Source of the DNA: Acidobacteriota bacterium | GTDB lineage: Bacteria; Acidobacteriota; UBA6911; RPQK01; JAJDTT01 | Direction of reading: 5' to 3' | DNA length: 64,000 bases | NCBI GenBank assembly: GCA_028874215.1 | Contig: JAPPLF010000096.1 | Span: forward strand, 11,022-75,021 | Shown here: positions 7,888 through 17,424 of the stretch, piece by piece | Layout: every line of letters starts with the position of its first letter | Position numbering within the stretch: the stretch's first letter is position 1 | The notes under the pieces: generated by a model | What the model was told of the DNA's origin: nothing | Database searches by the model: none | Seen by the model: only the letters and a program-made list of their open reading frames with translations | Made by a program: the position numbers and the translations under genes

Positions 7888-10856
7888 GCATTCCGTCCCA
7901 GGATTTCGCCCATCTGACAGCCGTCGAAGTGTACGGGGCGTTCCTGGAAGAGTGCGTTATCGCGCGTGTTTCCAACGACCGCATTGGCCCTCCGCCAAAA
8001 ACCTCCGCCAAGAGAATCGATGGCCGGCCCGTTCGCTTGGTGGCAACCAGTGGCAAGGGCGGTTGGTCGAGTGATCCGGTTCTTGAAGAGCGGTGGGCGG
8101 AAAACGACAACATCAGCCTGTTGGATCACCTGCTGTCAGTGGCTCGTGGTGCACTCATGTTCTGGCTGTCAGATGCCCCTCGTCCCTGGTCGAGCGAATC
8201 GGACCTCTCTCAGATTGAGCAATTGGCGCACGCCGTCGTGTGCATCGCCTTTCTCCACGACATCGACAAGGATTTGGAGTTGCCCCGGGGAGGAGAGATC
8301 ACGGTGGCTGACGTGGCCGATCGGATGGACCGCTATGGAATCGACGACTTCCTGCTGAAACGAGAAATCCGCGTCTCACCGGCCGCGATGCTCAACTACA
8401 TCGAGGAGGTCGAGGGAACCCAGGCAGCCGGAAGCGCTGCCGCTCCAGACTATGACCTAAGGATCGCCGCAACATGTGCCTACATCGAATTGGCAGACAA
8501 GCTGGAGGGGAAATTCACCAAGCGGGGACCCGACGGTGGTGTCGACGGAGTGGTCGGGTCCTTACGCGACGCCAATCAGTGGCCCGTACTCAAAGACCGT
8601 AGCCTGAAGAAGTGGGAGAAGGTCGAATTCCATGACCATTTGCATGTTTTCCTTCTGGACCGCTTTCAGCGTGCGTTGTCCGCCAAGTGCAGGGAGGTCA
8701 CCGGCCGACTTCCCTTGATCGAGATCGTGCACGATGGAAGGTTCTTGTGCATCATTCCCCAGGAGCAGGCAGACCGGATCAAAACGCAAGCTCTCGACAC
8801 ATTTCTAGAGGATCTACCGTACGGTCTTGGCTTTTCGGTGAACAACCGCTTGGCATGCGAGTTCGTTGGTGGCGCGGCTAATTGGGATGCCTGTCGTGCT
8901 GTGATGCAGCGTACGTACGACTGGCGACGGTTCGTAAACCTGTTCGCGCTTCCTAGACAATTTGCGCAGGCCCACAGCCAGGAGATCGACGATCTTTTTC
9001 ACGTCGCGGGCATGAACACGTCGTGGAGCCCGCTCAACGAGGGCCCGAGCGCCACGGTCAAGCCGGCTCTCGAACATCCCGGAGGAGATTTTCACCGCCT
9101 GGACATGGAGCCCGCTCATGCGCTCGCCTTCTTAACGATCACGCTAAACCATGCCGACTTCAGGGGCAAAAAAGCAGCGCCCGACGCCGAGACGCGGGAA
9201 CAAGAACTCCGAGATCTCCTTGCAGTCAAAGGGAGGGAACTACCGACGGTCGTGGCGAAAGCACCTGCGAAAGACGGGCGGGCGCGCCGTATCTTGCTGG
9301 CATTGAGCACAATCGCGGAAGTGTGGCGGCTGGCAGAAGACGATCCAATCGAAGCTCAAAGACTCCTGGATTGTGTCGTGGACCGTTCAGGTCTCATCGG
9401 ACTCTGGCTGGAGGGCGCGGACGGCCGTATTGGACTCGCCGAACAGATCGAAGACGTGTCCAGCGATATTCTCGACGCGCTGTGCTCACGTTTTTCTGCG
9501 TATTTGACCGGGATTGCCGCGCAACCGTTCGACGTAGGTGCACGAAACAAGCATTGTATCCTTTGTAACGAGCCAGTCGAAACATCACGCAACGTCAAGA
9601 CTGCCTCGCGGGCGCATGGCATCAAGGCTTCGGCGTTCTCGGGTCGCGACGGCCGCAACGACCATCTGGCGTCACCGTCGGGGGATACCCACCTGTGTCC
9701 AGTCTGCTTGGCCGAGTTGCAGTTGCGCCACAAGGCACAAGAGGAATTCAAGGGTAGCGGGGATCTGCCACCACTCATTTCGTCGCCCATGAGTACCGGA
9801 CTCTTCGCGGGCCTTGCGTTCCAACAGGAAGACGCCGACGTGTCAATGGGGTTGAATGACCTCAATCGCCTAGACGTCAGGAAGGGCGTCGTCTATGAGG
9901 GACTGGATTGCCAGAGAAAGCGGATTCGATTGGCGCGTCTGGAGACACTGCCGAACAAGGATGCCGAGCTAGTGGCGCAACTTCGCATGACACTCAATGC
10001 TATTCAGCGGGTCGGTCGTCCTGTCCATATCTTCCGTGGGTCGCCGCACCGGCACCCGTCAATCTTTTATTCGGATGCACTGCCCTCATGGTTGGAGCGA
10101 ATGCTCGGGGGCGACAGCATACGAATAGAACAGCTTCCCGGTGCGCTTTCCAGCCTGAAATTGTTCGAATACCTGGCAAACAAGCCCGGTCTGGGAATCG
10201 AGTGGGCCAGACAACTTGCTGATCCTGATCCGAACGTCAGACTCGGGGCACTCTGTGTCGCTTGGGGGTTGGCGGTAGACCGGAGGGGCGTCGGTGATCA
10301 GGATCATGCTTGGTTCGTTATCGAAACAGAAACACGCGAGCGAGCCCTGGCGCTCATCAGAAACATCGGAGGTGGACCAGTGAACCTGAAAGGCAGTGAG
10401 GATCCATTGATTCGGCTGGCCTGGCTCGCGAGTCGTATCCAGAGGCGCCGCAGTGCGCGGGACTCGACCAACAAGCAGCTTCTCTGTTGGAAGACGGCAC
10501 TTGAGTTCTATCCCGGCGCAGATCGGTCGGTGAGTCAGGACAGAACGGCTCTGATCCTGGGATTGGCGGGAACGCTTGAGGAGGAGCTCGCGAGGAAGAA
10601 AGATGCGGCTGCAAAGAAGCATCGCAACGATCTTCCGCTCAGTAACGCTTGCATCGAGTTCGCAACTCACTTCGCAGACGAGGTGTGGACCAAAGTCTTT
10701 CGGTCGAAAGAACCGACATCGCAGGACCAGCGCCGGGCAGCACAAATCTACCGATTCGCCCTGCTGGAGACCTACCGAGAGCGCGGTATTCATGAGACAG
10801 GGGATGACAACCCGGATCGCGACAAGTCCAGGGTGTTGAACGGACCCACAGTATGA
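7884..10856 (+). CDS. cas10d: Cas10d (Csc3), large subunit with HD nuclease domain
   Basis: A 990-residue protein with the plan of the type I-D large subunit. An N-terminal HD domain has H82 in LLDHLLSV and the HD pair H125-D126 in FLHDIDK. A zinc-finger-like pair of CxxC motifs lies at about 558/561 and 604/607 (HCILCNE and LCPVCLA). The C-terminal ~160 residues are helical. In type I-D the target-cutting HD activity sits here and not in the Cas3 helicase, which agrees with the helicase downstream lacking an HD domain. I see no GGDD-type cyclase motif, so second-messenger synthesis is not expected. ATG 7884 overlaps the cas6 stop; an earlier in-frame ATG (7857) would lie inside cas6. Confidence 0.8.
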   Translation: MSIPSQDFAHLTAVEVYGAFLEECVIARVSNDRIGPPPKTSAKRIDGRPVRLVATSGKGGWSSDPVLEERWAENDNISLLDHLLSVARGALMFWLSDAPRPWSSESDLSQIEQLAHAVVCIAFLHDIDKDLELPRGGEITVADVADRMDRYGIDDFLLKREIRVSPAAMLNYIEEVEGTQAAGSAAAPDYDLRIAATCAYIELADKLEGKFTKRGPDGGVDGVVGSLRDANQWPVLKDRSLKKWEKVEFHDHLHVFLLDRFQRALSAKCREVTGRLPLIEIVHDGRFLCIIPQEQADRIKTQALDTFLEDLPYGLGFSVNNRLACEFVGGAANWDACRAVMQRTYDWRRFVNLFALPRQFAQAHSQEIDDLFHVAGMNTSWSPLNEGPSATVKPALEHPGGDFHRLDMEPAHALAFLTITLNHADFRGKKAAPDAETREQELRDLLAVKGRELPTVVAKAPAKDGRARRILLALSTIAEVWRLAEDDPIEAQRLLDCVVDRSGLIGLWLEGADGRIGLAEQIEDVSSDILDALCSRFSAYLTGIAAQPFDVGARNKHCILCNEPVETSRNVKTASRAHGIKASAFSGRDGRNDHLASPSGDTHLCPVCLAELQLRHKAQEEFKGSGDLPPLISSPMSTGLFAGLAFQQEDADVSMGLNDLNRLDVRKGVVYEGLDCQRKRIRLARLETLPNKDAELVAQLRMTLNAIQRVGRPVHIFRGSPHRHPSIFYSDALPSWLERMLGGDSIRIEQLPGALSSLKLFEYLANKPGLGIEWARQLADPDPNVRLGALCVAWGLAVDRRGVGDQDHAWFVIETETRERALALIRNIGGGPVNLKGSEDPLIRLAWLASRIQRRRSARDSTNKQLLCWKTALEFYPGADRSVSQDRTALILGLAGTLEEELARKKDAAAKKHRNDLPLSNACIEFATHFADEVWTKVFRSKEPTSQDQRRAAQIYRFALLETYRERGIHETGDDNPDRDKSRVLNGPTV
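10380..10856 (+). CDS. cas11d: Cas11d small subunit by internal start inside cas10d
   Basis: Type I-D systems are known to make their small subunit by internal translation initiation near the 3' end of cas10d. Here an in-frame GTG at 10380 is preceded by GGAGGTGG at 10368-10375, with the core GGAGG ending 7 bases before the codon, which is near-ideal. The product would be 158 residues, mostly helical (for example LAGTLEEELARKKDAAAK and FATHFADEVWTKVF), the right size for Cas11. It shares frame and stop with cas10d. The site is seen directly; use of the site is inferred. Confidence 0.6.
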   Translation: MNLKGSEDPLIRLAWLASRIQRRRSARDSTNKQLLCWKTALEFYPGADRSVSQDRTALILGLAGTLEEELARKKDAAAKKHRNDLPLSNACIEFATHFADEVWTKVFRSKEPTSQDQRRAAQIYRFALLETYRERGIHETGDDNPDRDKSRVLNGPTV

Positions 10857-10869
10857 CAAGGAGAGGATA

Positions 10870-11868
10870 ATGATCGACAAGTTCAAGCCGTACCTCAACG
10901 ACAGAGATCTCTTGGAGGAGGTGGTCGCAGCGAACGGCAGGAATACCTATCTGATGCCGTCGCGCCGCAATGCGGGGCACGTGGCCCTTGCTCTGGTCCG
11001 CGAGATCATAGCTCCGACCGTGTTCCGAAACGCGGAAGAGGAAATTACGGACATCGAAGATCGTGACGGCGTCCGCCGGGTGCGGGCAACCCCAAGCAAG
11101 TTCAAATTCGGCGAGCGCGGCCGGGGATTGCTCGTCCTGCGCGCATGGAACGTGGGCGGCCGACTCCCACAGAACCGCACTGCTGTCGGCATCCGGATGC
11201 CGATTCGGAATGCGTTCGACTTGAACACCTTGGTTTTCGGCGACTCCGCCATGTTGGGTACACGTGTACTACCGGTGAAGGCAACGGTGCAGTACTCGGA
11301 CGCGCTCAGCACGGTTGCGTACCGCGACGCCGTGGGGGAAAGCTTCCACCATCGCGGAGACGAGACAGGAACCCTCTGGGACGCGGAGAAGCATAGAAAT
11401 ACGGAAAACTTGTTCTCTAGGCACTTCGTGCGGCCCGGCACCTTTCTGATCCAGATTCTATCCTGCAACGGTCGGCAACTTCCTCCGATCGGGCTCGATC
11501 ACCTGCTGCTGAGCATCGGTTTAGCCGGATCCTACGGTGGTCAGACCTCGGTCACCGGCATCAACGTGCGTACCCATATCGCCGGAATATTCGCTGCGCG
11601 TCTAGAAGCACCAATTTCTTCGCCTTACGAGTTGCTCCGGCATTTGCCGCCGAAGTCCAACTCGGTGGAAACCCTAACAGCTGCTGTTGAGAACGTGATG
11701 TCGCAACACTACCGAGTCCACTCCGCTTCGGATGAAGCGTGCGCTTACCAACGACAGTTGATTGACGCGTTCGAGCGCGACGAGCCTAACCTACGGTCCC
11801 GCTACGAAGCTGCAGCCCCGAGGATCGCCGATCTATTCGAGCAGTACTTTGACCCGAAAAAGGCGTAA
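10870..11868 (+). CDS. csc2: Csc2 (Cas7-type backbone subunit, type I-D)
   Basis: A 332-residue protein at the position of csc2. It would form the helical backbone that coats the CRISPR RNA spacer. The LVFGDSAMLG segment (about 118-127) matches the place of the Csc2 GD-rich signature, and the C-terminal half (LLLSIGLAGSYGGQTSVTG, then VRTHIAGIF) matches the closing part of the family. The sequence is divergent from the cyanobacterial Csc2 I know, so the call leans on order and size as well. AAGGAGAGG stands before ATG 10870, 13 bp after cas10d. Confidence 0.7.
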   Translation: MIDKFKPYLNDRDLLEEVVAANGRNTYLMPSRRNAGHVALALVREIIAPTVFRNAEEEITDIEDRDGVRRVRATPSKFKFGERGRGLLVLRAWNVGGRLPQNRTAVGIRMPIRNAFDLNTLVFGDSAMLGTRVLPVKATVQYSDALSTVAYRDAVGESFHHRGDETGTLWDAEKHRNTENLFSRHFVRPGTFLIQILSCNGRQLPPIGLDHLLLSIGLAGSYGGQTSVTGINVRTHIAGIFAARLEAPISSPYELLRHLPPKSNSVETLTAAVENVMSQHYRVHSASDEACAYQRQLIDAFERDEPNLRSRYEAAAPRIADLFEQYFDPKKA

Positions 11869-11871
11869 ACA

Positions 11872-12531
11872 ATGCCTGGAGCTATATTCCCGTTTCGACT
11901 GACCGCACTGTCTCCCTGGGCATGGCACGGGCTCGCCGTACCCTCCGGAACTTCGACTCTCAATGACATAGTGACCGACACGGCTATGGCGTTCGGCACG
12001 GCCACCGCACTTGGCATGGCTTCCCGATCGCCGTGTTTGCCCTCAGCACCCGACTACCGTGGGCACTTGGCCGCCTTGCCGTTCAAAACGACACTGTTTC
12101 TGGGGTATGGGAACCGGCTCAATCGGCCGCTGGCCCGCCGCCTCAACCTTGACGCCGAATGCGGCATGCCAAAGAGCGTCGACACGGCGCGCAAGAGTGG
12201 CAATATCAAGGACTACTACCACATCCAGGAAGTCGCGGCGGGTTCAGTCTTTCACGGCTGTTTTCTGCATGAGGATCCTCTCAGGATCGTGCAAGAAGCA
12301 TACGGGAAACGGGCCGACCGGCTCGTCATCCGTCTCGGGCTCGGCCGAAACGGTGCCGGCCTTCTCGAACGCTGTCCCAAAGGCCATGATATCTGCCTCA
12401 ACCTGCATACGGCGAGGCTATTCGATTTGGATGTCGACCTTGGCGCCGGGCCGTACCGTCTGCATAACATCCAACCCAGCCAACCCCTGGAACCGGAGAT
12501 AGCATTGCAGGTTACGGGTGGCTGGTCATAG
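11872..12531 (+). CDS. csc1: Csc1 (Cas5-type subunit, type I-D)
   Basis: A 219-residue RAMP-like protein placed 3 bp after csc2. It would cap the 5' handle of the CRISPR RNA next to Cas10d. Recognition is mainly by place, length and a glycine-containing basic loop (RLVIRLGLGRNGAG, about 143-156). The sequence is weakly similar to typical Csc1 by eye. A divergent Cas5 of another class I subtype is the alternative. Confidence 0.6.
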   Translation: MPGAIFPFRLTALSPWAWHGLAVPSGTSTLNDIVTDTAMAFGTATALGMASRSPCLPSAPDYRGHLAALPFKTTLFLGYGNRLNRPLARRLNLDAECGMPKSVDTARKSGNIKDYYHIQEVAAGSVFHGCFLHEDPLRIVQEAYGKRADRLVIRLGLGRNGAGLLERCPKGHDICLNLHTARLFDLDVDLGAGPYRLHNIQPSQPLEPEIALQVTGGWS

Positions 12532-12540
12532 ATCAAGTCG

Positions 12541-14589
12541 ATGATCATCAGATCACACTCTGTACCGATACTGCCCAGCGGGCTGTCGCCGATGCAGGAG
12601 CGCCTCCTGCGGTCCGAGAAGCATGTTCGACTTGTGTCGGCGCCGACCGGCTCTGGAAAGACCTACGCATTTTTGCGAGCCGTCCTCGACCTGGAGACCC
12701 ATGTATTGTTCATCGTTCCGACCAAACGACTGCTTCAGAACTTGATCAAGGACGCCCGCGACCAAGCTCGGAAGCACCTTGCCGAGCGCGGCTTGGATAC
12801 CCTTCAGATTGACTCCTGGCTCGACGATCGAATCATCGAATGGTCTGGCAACCAAACGAGAGACGGGCGTGAGAGGCTCGCTACAACGCGGGTGCGCCAG
12901 ATCCTGGACGGCGCGCATTTGGGTGGACGGGTCATCTTTGCCATACCCGAGGTGGTGGTCAAGATGATCTCCGGAATCCGGGTAACTGGGGCGGGAGCGA
13001 TCAATCCGTTTCTCTACCTGCGCCGCTTCGACCACATCGTCTTCGACGAGTTCCATACAATCGATGATCGATCATTTGGCTTGGCCTGCCTGCTATCGCT
13101 GCTGGCTGTCTCGGAACGTCAGGGAAAGGTGTCGCTCCTGTCGGCCACGCCTATCGACGTCACAAAGATATTCGAACAAGTCGGTGTAGGACCGCATGAT
13201 TGCGAGACGATCAGCGAGAGGCTCGCCGACGGACATCCGCCCGGGCATCGACCCATCCATGGCGACGTTTCCATCACCTTGCGCGAGTGTTCCCTGCTCG
13301 ATTCGGTCCCACCGCACCTCGACGCCGTCTGCGCGTCAATCGCCGACGGTCACACCGTCATCGTGATCTATGACTCGCTGGCACGACTCAAGCTTGAGGA
13401 ACCTGAATTGCGGAGGACACTGAATGCCGCCGGCATTCCGGACTCCAAGATCCTCGCGATCAACTCGATCGACGACTCGGAACGGAAACCGGGCGAACCG
13501 CGCCGTGGACGAAAATACGAAGATCCACACGATTACGACGTGCTCGTGTGTACTTCTTCAGTTGAAGTTGGCGTCACTTTCCGATGCACGCTCATGTTCA
13601 CGGAACCCGGACACGGGCTCGCCAGTTTCGTGCAGCGTATTGGGCGTGTCTCGCGCGGCTCCGAAGGCGGAAGAGTCGTCGTTTCGTTGTATCGACAGCG
13701 ACGCAATCGCAAAACGTGGACTCGGCGGGTTGCGGATGTCCTCGAGCATCACGACGATCTCGATGTCCGCGTATTCATCGATGAGATCCTCCGCGACGTG
13801 CGGAGTCGTCTTGAGCCCACGCGGAAGGAAGTTGAAGCCGACTTCTCGAAGGTAGGCGCGTCGGTACCATTCTACCGCCGTGCTTCCTGGCGAGGAGCCT
13901 TCTGGGCAGCCCTGTTCGTAGCTGCAATCCGGCGGACGAAGATGACCGTACAGAAGGAAGCGAGAAATCGACTTTGGAAAATCGCTCCCGAGATCGTGAA
14001 GTTTGTCGAGGCAAAGATCGGGGAAATACTGTCGGTCGGTGTAGTGAACCACAACCTGAGGCGGCAGTCCCAGCCGCACAAAAGATGGGTGAAAGCGCTT
14101 CTCGCAAGCGCTCTCACCTACCGTGAAATCGGTGCTACGATCATAGTCGTGGACCCGAACGGCACGCGCCACACGGTTACAGAATCTTTCTTGCGAAGAG
14201 CCACGGACATCCTTAACCGTCACATCGCGACCGAAACGGATGGCGAACGGATCATCCACCTCATGTCGCGACCTCTCGATGAGGAAATCAGAGCGTTCCC
14301 GGGGAAACTGCATGCACAGCGGTTGACTCTGTATGTCCCTTCGCCGATCGATGAAGGTAGCTTTTCAATATCGATCCGTGAACTGGAAAAGGGTAGCGAA
14401 CAACTCAACTTGCGTTTAGTCGGCGAGTGGCGTCACCGGTTCGGTCGATTCATCCCAGGACCGGGAGAAAGTCCCCGAGATCCTCGAAAAAAGGTGATGG
14501 CAGCGGCCACCGCACTGGTCGAGAAACTCGGCAGGCCACCCCTGGATGAAGACTACGAGGATTCTTCACAAAGCGCGCTTTTTGCGTGA
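12541..14589 (+). CDS. cas3: Cas3' DNA helicase without HD domain
   Basis: A 682-residue superfamily 2 helicase. Walker A APTGSGKT is at 34-41, motif II is DEFH at 169-172 (Phe in place of the more usual Ala), motif III is SATP at 201-204, and motif VI QRIGRVSRG is near 364-372. There is no HD nuclease domain at either end, as expected for type I-D, where cutting is done by Cas10d. It would unwind target DNA recruited by the Csc complex. It follows csc1 by 9 bp and its 3' end overlaps cas4 by 44 bp. Confidence 0.85.
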   Translation: MIIRSHSVPILPSGLSPMQERLLRSEKHVRLVSAPTGSGKTYAFLRAVLDLETHVLFIVPTKRLLQNLIKDARDQARKHLAERGLDTLQIDSWLDDRIIEWSGNQTRDGRERLATTRVRQILDGAHLGGRVIFAIPEVVVKMISGIRVTGAGAINPFLYLRRFDHIVFDEFHTIDDRSFGLACLLSLLAVSERQGKVSLLSATPIDVTKIFEQVGVGPHDCETISERLADGHPPGHRPIHGDVSITLRECSLLDSVPPHLDAVCASIADGHTVIVIYDSLARLKLEEPELRRTLNAAGIPDSKILAINSIDDSERKPGEPRRGRKYEDPHDYDVLVCTSSVEVGVTFRCTLMFTEPGHGLASFVQRIGRVSRGSEGGRVVVSLYRQRRNRKTWTRRVADVLEHHDDLDVRVFIDEILRDVRSRLEPTRKEVEADFSKVGASVPFYRRASWRGAFWAALFVAAIRRTKMTVQKEARNRLWKIAPEIVKFVEAKIGEILSVGVVNHNLRRQSQPHKRWVKALLASALTYREIGATIIVVDPNGTRHTVTESFLRRATDILNRHIATETDGERIIHLMSRPLDEEIRAFPGKLHAQRLTLYVPSPIDEGSFSISIRELEKGSEQLNLRLVGEWRHRFGRFIPGPGESPRDPRKKVMAAATALVEKLGRPPLDEDYEDSSQSALFA

Positions 14590-15088
14590 ATTGGCTGAAC
14601 AGCACGGGCTCCACGGGCTCTATTTCCAACACGTCGCGTTGTGTCGGCGGCGCGCGTGGCTTCATCTGATGGGCGCGACCCACGCCGTCTATCACGACCG
14701 AGTCCGCAGAGGACTTGCCCTTCACCACACGGAAAAGCGACCCAGCAAGGTGCCAAAGGGTCTCGGCATCGTGCCCGATGCAATTGATTTCGAGCGACGG
14801 ATCGTGATCGAGAGAAAAGGCGGTGCCGGGGCGCGTCATGCAGTCTCGCGACAAGCTCTTTTCTATGCGGCATTCATGACGGGCGCCACCGGAGACCTGT
14901 GGCAAGCTGAAGTCCATATTTACGGGTCTCAGAAAAAGACGACCTACGAGTTGACCGAGAATGTAATTGGCCAGCTCATTCGTGACGCGCAGGATGCCCC
15001 TGCCCTGATGGATGGCCCTCCGCCCGCGGCACACGCCATCCCTCTGTGTGAAGCGTGTAGCTGCAATCTGATTTGCTGGGATGAGTAG
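14546..15088 (+). CDS. cas4: Cas4 adaptation nuclease
   Basis: A 180-residue RecB-like PD-(D/E)xK nuclease with an iron-sulfur cluster, which trims prespacers and helps choose PAM sites. The catalytic residues D78, E89 and K91 are visible in VPDAIDFERRIVIERKGG. The four cluster cysteines fit C33 (ALCRRRAW) and the C-terminal group C168, C171, C173 and C177. The start lies inside cas3 (44-bp overlap) and the stop overlaps the cas1 start by 8 bp, so translation of the adaptation genes is coupled to the helicase. Confidence 0.88.
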   Translation: MKTTRILHKARFLRELAEQHGLHGLYFQHVALCRRRAWLHLMGATHAVYHDRVRRGLALHHTEKRPSKVPKGLGIVPDAIDFERRIVIERKGGAGARHAVSRQALFYAAFMTGATGDLWQAEVHIYGSQKKTTYELTENVIGQLIRDAQDAPALMDGPPPAAHAIPLCEACSCNLICWDE

Positions 15089-16061
15089 CAATATGGATGT
15101 CGTCATAATCCCACGCGATGCGCGCCTGAACCGACACGAAAACGCACTCGTCGTGACCTCTGACTCCAGACGCAAGACCATTCCGCTGAACGGCATCAAG
15201 CACATCGTGTGCATGGGCAACGGTTCCATTACTATTCCCTTGCTCAAGGATATGGGGCGTCGGGGAATCCGATTTACGGTTCTCGACGCAGGCGGGCGCT
15301 TTCTCGGGGCATTCGAGCCGGAGGAGGAAACACCGTCCGGGAGGGTACGCGTGGGCCAAGCTCAATTGTTCCTGGACGAGATTGCCCGTTTGACGATTGC
15401 TCGGGCAATCGTGGGATCGCAAATAAAATCGATGCGCGGATTGTTGCAGCGTTACCGCCGCAACGGCACAACAGGTCTCGACCTGTCATTGGAAGGTTTG
15501 CAGAGCGCAATCGGTATTTCCGATGGAGCGACTAGCATTGAGATTCTGATGGGTGCTGAAGGGCATGCACGAGCGTTCCTGCACGACGCATTTGGGCGAA
15601 TCTCTCCAGACGCGAAGCTGGCACGCCGCGTCCGGCGACCGCCCCCCGATCCGGTCAATTGCCTCATGTCTTTCTTCAATATGTTGCTCTATTCCGCGTG
15701 CGCGAACGAACTTGCAAAGACGCATCTTGACCGAAGCGTCTCGTTTCTCCATTCACCAGGGACAGGGCGTCGTTCGCTGTCGATCGACATGGCGGAAACT
15801 TTCAGGCCAATTCTCTCGGATGCACTTCTGCTGTCGATTTTTCGCCGCCGTCAAATTGACGAATCCTGGTTGAAACGCGCTCCTGGAGTGTGCCTACTCA
15901 GTGAGAAGGGAAGGATCAAAGCGACCGAACGTTTCTGGTCACGCATCGAGGAACGACATGGAAATCTGACCCTTCGCCAATTGATTCACCGGCAATGTCT
16001 TTCGCTAGAGCGCGAAGCGCTAGGCATCGGGCAGTTCAGACCATTCATGTGGAGAGGGTGA
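15081..16061 (+). CDS. cas1: Cas1 integrase
   Basis: A 326-residue Cas1 that would insert new spacers with Cas2. The family segments are visible: the beta-rich N-terminus (NALVVTSDSRRKTIPLNGIKHIV), a catalytic Glu region (GAEGHARAFLHDAF), and the His and Asp of the active site in SFLHSPGTGRRSLSIDMAE. The ATG at 15081 overlaps cas4; a second ATG 12 bp later is also possible. The stop is 4 bp before cas2. Confidence 0.92.
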   Translation: MSSNMDVVIIPRDARLNRHENALVVTSDSRRKTIPLNGIKHIVCMGNGSITIPLLKDMGRRGIRFTVLDAGGRFLGAFEPEEETPSGRVRVGQAQLFLDEIARLTIARAIVGSQIKSMRGLLQRYRRNGTTGLDLSLEGLQSAIGISDGATSIEILMGAEGHARAFLHDAFGRISPDAKLARRVRRPPPDPVNCLMSFFNMLLYSACANELAKTHLDRSVSFLHSPGTGRRSLSIDMAETFRPILSDALLLSIFRRRQIDESWLKRAPGVCLLSEKGRIKATERFWSRIEERHGNLTLRQLIHRQCLSLEREALGIGQFRPFMWRG

Positions 16062-16065
16062 TCCT

Positions 16066-16365
16066 GTGTTCGTGATAATCACCTACGATGTCCCCGCCAA
16101 AAGAACGGGGATTTATAGAAAGCTCCTCAGAGAATTTCTGACACACGAACAGGCATCCGTGTTTATGGGTGACCTGCCTGAGTCTGAGATTCTCAGAATG
16201 GTGGCCAAGATCTCTGAGAAGATAGGCCCTGATGACCGTGTGCTGAAGCTCGTTTGTCGAAATCGGCACAACGTCGAAGTGTGCCGACTCAGCAAAGAAG
16301 CCCTGGGAGGTCAGATGCGCGAGGAGAGGGACAACTGGCATGGTAATAACTGGGCACTTGTCTAA
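16066..16365 (+). CDS. cas2: Cas2
   Basis: A 99-residue Cas2 with the standard start (FVIITYDVPAKRTGIYRKLLREF) where the Asp after Tyr is the conserved metal residue. It would form the central dimer of the Cas1-Cas2 integration complex. It uses GTG as start codon, 4 bp after cas1. It is the last gene before the CRISPR array. Confidence 0.92.
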   Translation: MFVIITYDVPAKRTGIYRKLLREFLTHEQASVFMGDLPESEILRMVAKISEKIGPDDRVLKLVCRNRHNVEVCRLSKEALGGQMREERDNWHGNNWALV

Positions 16366-16497
16366 AATCCCGAACGTTTGCGCCTGAGGATGAAACTGGC
16401 ACCGGTCCAGTGTCCAAGCGCAAATTTTTGCCCAACGGCCAGCATTTCATGTTTAGTTTATAGATCAGCGTGTACGAGAGTCCTTAGAGAATAAGGG
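16366..16497 (+). promoter_or_regulatory. Candidate CRISPR leader
   Basis: The 132 bp between cas2 and the first repeat are less GC-rich than the surroundings, with several T-rich stretches (AAATTTTTG, TTTAGTTTATAG). A TATAGA at 16459-16464 could be a -10 but I find no good -35. A near-palindrome ACTGGCACCGGTCCAGT is centred at about 16404. Leader role is inferred from place, AT content and the perfect first repeat. Confidence 0.45.
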
Positions 16498-17424
16498 GTT
16501 CCTGATCCCCATGAGGGGTAATGAGCATTGATCGTGTACCCCTTTCGGAGCGACTACTAGAAGTTCCTGATCCCCATGAGGGGTAATGAGAACCGGTCCA
16601 GTTCGAGCAGCCGGTCCAGCTCTTCCTGTTCCTGATCCCCATGAGGGGTAATGAGCTGTAGTCCTGGTACGAGACCGGCGTCTGCCCGGTGTTCCTGATC
16701 CCCATGAGGGGTAATGAAACCTTGCCGACCATCGCCCTGTACGCGATCAACAAGGTTCCTGATCCCCATGAGGGGTAATGAGTTCTTTTTGCGGGTTCTT
16801 CTTACAACGGGCAGTTGGGTTCCTGATCCCCATGAGGGGTAATGAGTTCCTCGCCTCCGCTCTGCTCTGGCAGATGCACAAGGGTTCCTGATCCCCATGA
16901 GGGGTAATGAGGTTTGTACTGTCTGCTCCTTCATGCGTTCCTCCTCGGAGTTCCTGATCCCCATGAGGGGTAATGAGTTCGGCGCCCTGGACGGCGCTAT
17001 AGCGTTGCTTATTCGGGTTCCTGATCCCCATGAGGGGTAATGAGATGTGGGCAAGAGTAATCAGAATCGCCCCCAACATAGTTCCTGATCCCCATGAGGG
17101 GTAATGAGTTTATTCTTACAAGACGCCATGTTCTCAAAATCTGACCGTTCCTGATCCCCATGAGGGGTAATGAGCTCCGTGTGGTCGCCCTTCAGCCGTG
17201 CGTTGATCGCGTTCCTGATCCCCATGAGGGGTAATGAGGTGACCGCCGCCTGGATGAAGCTGGACACCGGTTGAGGTTCCTGATCCCCATGAGGGGTAAT
17301 GAGTTCTGCCTGGTCGCCATGATCGTCGCCGAGAACCGCGTTCCTGATCCCCATGAGGGGTAATGAGGTGACTGCCGCGAGGCGGCGACGAGCAGGTTCC
17401 GTGGTTCCTGATCCCCATGAGGGG
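16498..17424. CRISPR. CRISPR array, 15 repeats and 14 spacers
   Basis: A 28-nt repeat starting GTTCCTGA, with a CCCC-ATGA-GGGG hairpin core and ending TAATGAG. Copies start at 16498, 16563, 16628, 16691, 16755, 16819, 16884, 16950, 17017, 17081, 17147, 17211, 17276, 17340 and 17404. Fourteen copies are full length; the one at 16691 ends in A, not G, and the last keeps only the first 21 bases. Spacers are 35-39 nt and all differ. The repeat has only a short stem, as usual for Cas6-processed arrays. Direction is uncertain: see the separate observation. Confidence 0.97.

Noticed and set aside
7884-10856. Cas10 of a type III system
   Set aside because: No GGDD cyclase motif seen, no Csm/Cmr companions, and a Cas3 helicase without HD is present, as in type I-D.
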